Assembly (NCBI RefSeq): GCF_005116465.1
Contig: NZ_SWBM01000008.1
Location: 60,739-124,738, forward strand
DNA length: 64,000 bases
Direction: 5' to 3'
Source of the DNA: Robertmurraya kyonggiensis
Lineage (GTDB): Bacteria; Bacillota; Bacilli; Bacillales; Cytobacillaceae
This document shows, in pieces, positions 61,461-64,000 of the stretch (positions are counted from its first letter, which is position 1; each line of letters starts with the position of its first letter). A model generated the notes under the pieces. That model had not been told where the DNA came from and ran no database searches. It was given only the letters and a program-made list of their open reading frames with translations. The position numbers were made by a program, and so were the translations under genes.

Positions 61461-61935
61461 CACTACTTTCTATAACAGCGTTCTTTTTTGCCACCCGCAT
61501 ATCTTCAAGCTGTTCAGCAATCCGTTCATTCGTAGTTCCGAGAATCTGTGCTGCAAGTAGGCCTGCATTTGTTGCTCCTGCTTTACCGATTGCGACCGTT
61601 GCAACAGGAACTCCACCTGGCATTTGTACAATAGACAATAACGAGTCCAATCCATTCAATGCCCTTGATTGAACAGGTACGCCAATGACTGGAAGGGTTG
61701 TTTTCGCAGCGACCATCCCTGGCAAATGTGCTGCACCACCTGCACCTGCAATAATGACTCTTATGCCACGAGCTCGTGCTTCCTCTGCATACTGAAACAT
61801 TAAATCAGGTGTCCGGTGTGCGGATATGACTTTCTTTTCGTAGGCTATCTCTAATTGTTCTAGCACCTCACACGCATGCTGCATTGTATCCCAATCCGAT
61901 GTACTCCCCATGATTACCGCTACTTGTGCGTTCAT
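61447..61935 (-). CDS. purE: N5-CAIR mutase
   Basis: 162 aa, class I Pur[41 protein letters not shown] (catalytic His), [20 protein letters not shown] and [20 protein letters not shown] are present. It moves the carboxyl group of N5-CAIR to carbon 4. First gene of the operon; GGAGGGG precedes the ATG. Confidence 0.97.
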   Translation of the reverse strand: MNAQVAVIMGSTSDWDTMQHACEVLEQLEIAYEKKVISAHRTPDLMFQYAEEARARGIRVIIAGAGGAAHLPGMVAAKTTLPVIGVPVQSRALNGLDSLLSIVQMPGGVPVATVAIGKAGATNAGLLAAQILGTTNERIAEQLEDMRVAKKNAVIESSDELV

Positions 61936-61980
61936 GATTCCCCTCCAAAATCGAAATGAGCTCTAAAATCGAACTAAATA

Positions 61981-62038
61981 ATAAAAGCCCGGAACAAACT
62001 GCCATCTCCTTTTTACAAGGAAAGCAATCTGTCCGGGC
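61981..62038 (-). terminator. Riboswitch-controlled attenuator of the purine operon
   Basis: GCCCGGA (61987-61993) and TCCGGGC (62032-62038) start a long stem, extended inwards with mismatches (GCCCGGACAGATTGC against GCAGTTTGTTCCGGGC on the minus strand), followed by TTTTAT. It lies 112 nt after the aptamer. Confidence 0.82.
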
Positions 62039-62149
62039 ACTGAATGATTGGGTGATAGAAGCGCACAAATAAGAGGACTTCACAAATAGCACTCGTCCGC
62101 TATGCCCTTCCAATTAGAGACCAATCCATGATCCGGTCATATTCACTTT

Positions 62150-62217
62150 CCTCATAGTCCGTCAATTTAAGGTTGTCGGGTAGAAACTTATGGGCCATAT
62201 TCCCATTATATATGAGG
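62150..62217 (-). ncRNA. Guanine (purine) riboswitch aptamer
   Basis: On the minus strand P1 is CCTCATA (62217-62211) with TATGAGG (62156-62150). Between lie the conserved L2/L3 kissing-loop parts GGGAATATGGCCCATAAG and TTTCTACCCGACAACC, then ACGGACTATGAGG. The pyrimidine that sets specificity is C (GGACTATG), so the ligand is guanine or hypoxanthine, not adenine. Ligand binding should favour the downstream terminator. Confidence 0.95.
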
Positions 62218-62253
62218 TAAATTATTAGTCATTTCATTTTCATTTGCACTATC

Positions 62254-62325
62254 ATCTTAACAACTCATACGTGTCGTGTCAATAAAAAATCGAACAATAA
62301 TATAACACAATTCTACTATTGTTCG
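62254..62325 (-). promoter_or_regulatory. Purine operon promoter with twin PurBoxes
   Basis: -35 TTGACA (62282-62277), 17-bp spacer, -10 TAAGAT (62259-62254). Just upstream, CGAACAATA (62291-62299) and TATTGTTCG (62317-62325) are inverted PurR sites 17 bp apart, the layout known for Bacillus PurR. The operon is thus controlled at initiation and at attenuation. Confidence 0.92.
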
Positions 62326-62342
62326 GCTTTTGGTTGATATAT

Positions 62343-62528
62343 TTAGTTTTGTAGCTTTGCTTCGAAAATAATTTGTCTTCCTACCGGTTCATATGTACCT
62401 TTCTCTTTCTCTTGAAAAATTGGTTTCTCAATTCTTTTGATCGGTACATACCCTTCTTTTTGAATACGCGCTAGACATTCATCAATCGTTTCATTCTCCA
62501 GCACTTCATATTTTTTCTTAGAACTCAC
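62343..62528 (-). CDS. yebG: NETI-motif protein YebG
   Basis: 61 aa. [20 protein letters not shown] contains the NETI motif that names the family. Overlaps yebE by 4 bp and lies just before the purine operon, as in B. subtilis. Function unknown. Confidence 0.92.
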   Translation of the reverse strand: MSSKKKYEVLENETIDECLARIQKEGYVPIKRIEKPIFQEKEKGTYEPVGRQIIFEAKLQN

Positions 62529-63067
62529 GAAAACAATCTTCCTTTCCTTACTGACTTGACCCAGAATCCACCGTAAATCGCTTTTGGCTCATATGCAATG
62601 ATAAAAGCTTTTGGGTCTAGCTCTTTTATGGTCGCATATAGCTTTAGCTCATACTTTCGCGGTGTTAGGATTTGCAATGCCATCCGATCACCCTCAAGCC
62701 CATTTGCAGCCCAACTCGTTACTCCATACCCTTTTTCTCTGAGATTTTTCGGTAAATCCTTATCATATTCTCTTGTAATCACATTAACCGTGATATAGCC
62801 AAGAGCAAGCTTCTCTTCTATTTTCATCCCGACAATGACTCCAATTCCGTATCCGACCGCGTACGCAATTAGATTCTGGATTTCATTCAGGTTGTCGAGC
62901 ACTAGTCCTAATCCAATCACATAGATAACCACTTCAATCATACTAATAAATGCCGCTAAATATCTCTGACCTTTTAAGGTTAAGATCATTCTTATGGTAA
63001 AAAAAGATACGTACACAATATTGATGACTAGAATGATTAAGACCATCACAAAACCATTTTGCAACAA
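62525..63067 (-). CDS. yebE: YebE-type membrane protein (UPF0316, DUF2179)
   Basis: 180 aa. Two or three N-terminal helices ([20 protein letters not shown], then [16 protein letters not shown]) and a cytoplasmic C-terminal DUF2179 domain ([40 protein letters not shown] region). UPF0316 family. Function unknown; conserved with yebG upstream of pur. Confidence 0.92.
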   Translation of the reverse strand: MLQNGFVMVLIILVINIVYVSFFTIRMILTLKGQRYLAAFISMIEVVIYVIGLGLVLDNLNEIQNLIAYAVGYGIGVIVGMKIEEKLALGYITVNVITREYDKDLPKNLREKGYGVTSWAANGLEGDRMALQILTPRKYELKLYATIKELDPKAFIIAYEPKAIYGGFWVKSVRKGRLFS

Positions 63068-63257
63068 GGAAAAAGCCCCCTTAGAGTGAGATCATGTAAG
63101 CCTCATTTTACTAGAAATTATTGTGAATTGCGATCGTAATTTTTGAAATATTTATTAAGGAACTGTGTATTTGCTAATATTTATTAGCTTAACCTGGATT
63201 GTGGGGAAAAAATCTTGAAAGGGAAGATACCTTGTTTTTGGGGAAGTTGTTTCTTAA

Positions 63258-63569
63258 TTACCATTTTGACTCTTGCTTCGGTATTAAGGTTCTTTAGAGG
63301 TGTTCTTATTTACCATTTTAGTGTTTTCCCCTTTGAAAAGGGCCCTTAGAAACGCTCTTTTTTACCTTTTTGATTCTTGTTTCTACACTAAAGTTCTTTA
63401 GAAGCTTCCTTATTTACCTTTATGGCAATCTCATCAATATTAAGGGCTATTAGAACCCTGCTAATTTACCTTTTTAGTGGTTCTCTCCTTAAAAAGGGCC
63501 TTTAGAAGCTCTCTAATCTACCTTTTCAACACACTCCTCCAGACTAAGGGCATTTAATCTTTTCTTAGA
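63258..63569. repeat. 52-bp tandem array, TTACCTTTTTA family, six copies
   Basis: TTACC (or CTACC) begins at 63258, 63310, 63362, 63414, 63466 and 63518: five exact 52-bp steps. CCTTTTTA and TTAAAAAGG act as inverted arms in the clearest unit. It sits between yebE and the rRNA operon; 63068-63257 holds the yebE upstream region and nothing else I can support. Confidence 0.92.
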
Positions 63570-63631
63570 TCAAAGATCTGCTAGTGATCATTGTTCATTT
63601 TATTGATTTTCTACAGGTGTATCCACTTAAC

Positions 63632-63813
63632 CGGACAAATTCCGTCTGTTTTGGAGAAATAATGGATATCAAGTGAAATAGGCGGAGATTTTCCGCTAAT
63701 CGACCTATTAAGCCTTAAAATCATGAAAAATGTATTGCTTAACCGGAAAAAATCAGCTTATTTATAGAGAAATAGGTGAAATTCTTGAATTAGCCGAATT
63801 TTGTTCGCCTATT
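63632..63813. repeat. CGGAAAnTTCCG hairpin array with 51/61/51 spacing, copy B
   Basis: CGGACAAATTCCG, CGGAGATTTTCCG, CGGAAAAAATCAG and CGAATTTTGTTCG begin at 63632, 63683, 63744 and 63795. Steps of 51, 61 and 51 bp are identical to copy A at 16009-16190. Confidence 0.88.
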
Positions 63814-63860
63814 TTTCAAGGTAATAAATTCAACACTCATCTTTAATAGAGCTTAGATCA

Positions 63861-63889
63861 AAAAAAAGAGTATCTCTTGGATACTCTTT
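63861..63889 (-). terminator. rRNA operon terminator
   Basis: AAAGAGTATC (63865-63874) pairs with GATACTCTTT (63880-63889); T run on the minus strand directly after the 5S gene. Confidence 0.9.
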
Positions 63890-63894
63890 CACTT

Positions 63895-64000
<106 letters not shown>

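Overview
The window is a chromosomal segment of a low-to-moderate GC Gram-positive rod of the family Bacillaceae. The gene order follows the Bacillus subtilis chromosome in blocks: yebE-yebG-purEKBCSQLFMNHD, then yerA-yerB-yerC, pcrB-pcrA-ligA-camS(yerH), gatCAB, dgkB and rlmCD(yefA), nearly all on the minus strand. The right end is the 5S gene of an rRNA operon reading leftwards. The genus cannot be fixed from the sequence alone.

Layout, left to right. 1-1330: an AT-rich accessory patch with the N-terminal part of a Cap4/DUF4297-like nuclease cut by the window edge. 1349-2734: 23S rRNA m5U methyltransferase. 3066-8839: the seven-gene Mrp Na+/H+ antiporter operon, with a divergent KdpD-type Usp protein. 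9830-10706: a 52-bp tandem array touching the stop codon of a lone tyrosine recombinase. 10873-15109: dgkB, then an ECF sigma/anti-sigma/membrane-protein operon. 15285-24114: plsY and an accessory stretch (His-rich small protein with twin operators, secreted propeller protein, PadR-controlled ABC efflux genes, small stand-alone genes). 24183-27385: gatCAB. 27527-33822: yueI, a DUF2238 protein, isocitrate lyase, catalase and P5C dehydrogenase. 34066-34677: a 12-copy 51-bp array. 34776-45565: camS, ligA, pcrA, pcrB, an ArsR/AHSA1 pair, yerC, yerB, yerA. 45740-48751: a TetR/MFS drug efflux pair and small membrane proteins. 48723-61935: the complete de novo purine operon, under twin PurBoxes and a guanine riboswitch, with a seven-copy 52-bp array inserted between purF and purM. 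62343-63067: yebG-yebE. 63258-63813: two more repeat arrays, then the 5S gene.

The most unusual property of the window lies in the spacers between genes. Seven intergenic loci hold families of short palindromes repeated at almost exact steps of 51-52 bp, 51/61 bp, or 20-21 bp. Most families differ in sequence, but the spacing is shared and is close to whole numbers of DNA helical turns (5, 6 or 2). In four arrays the register holds without a single indel over up to 12 copies. One pair of loci 47.6 kb apart (16.0 and 63.6 kb) has the same 51/61/51 spacing, and another pair (9.8 and 53.2 kb) shares sequence and 52-bp register. I do not recognise this as a described element.
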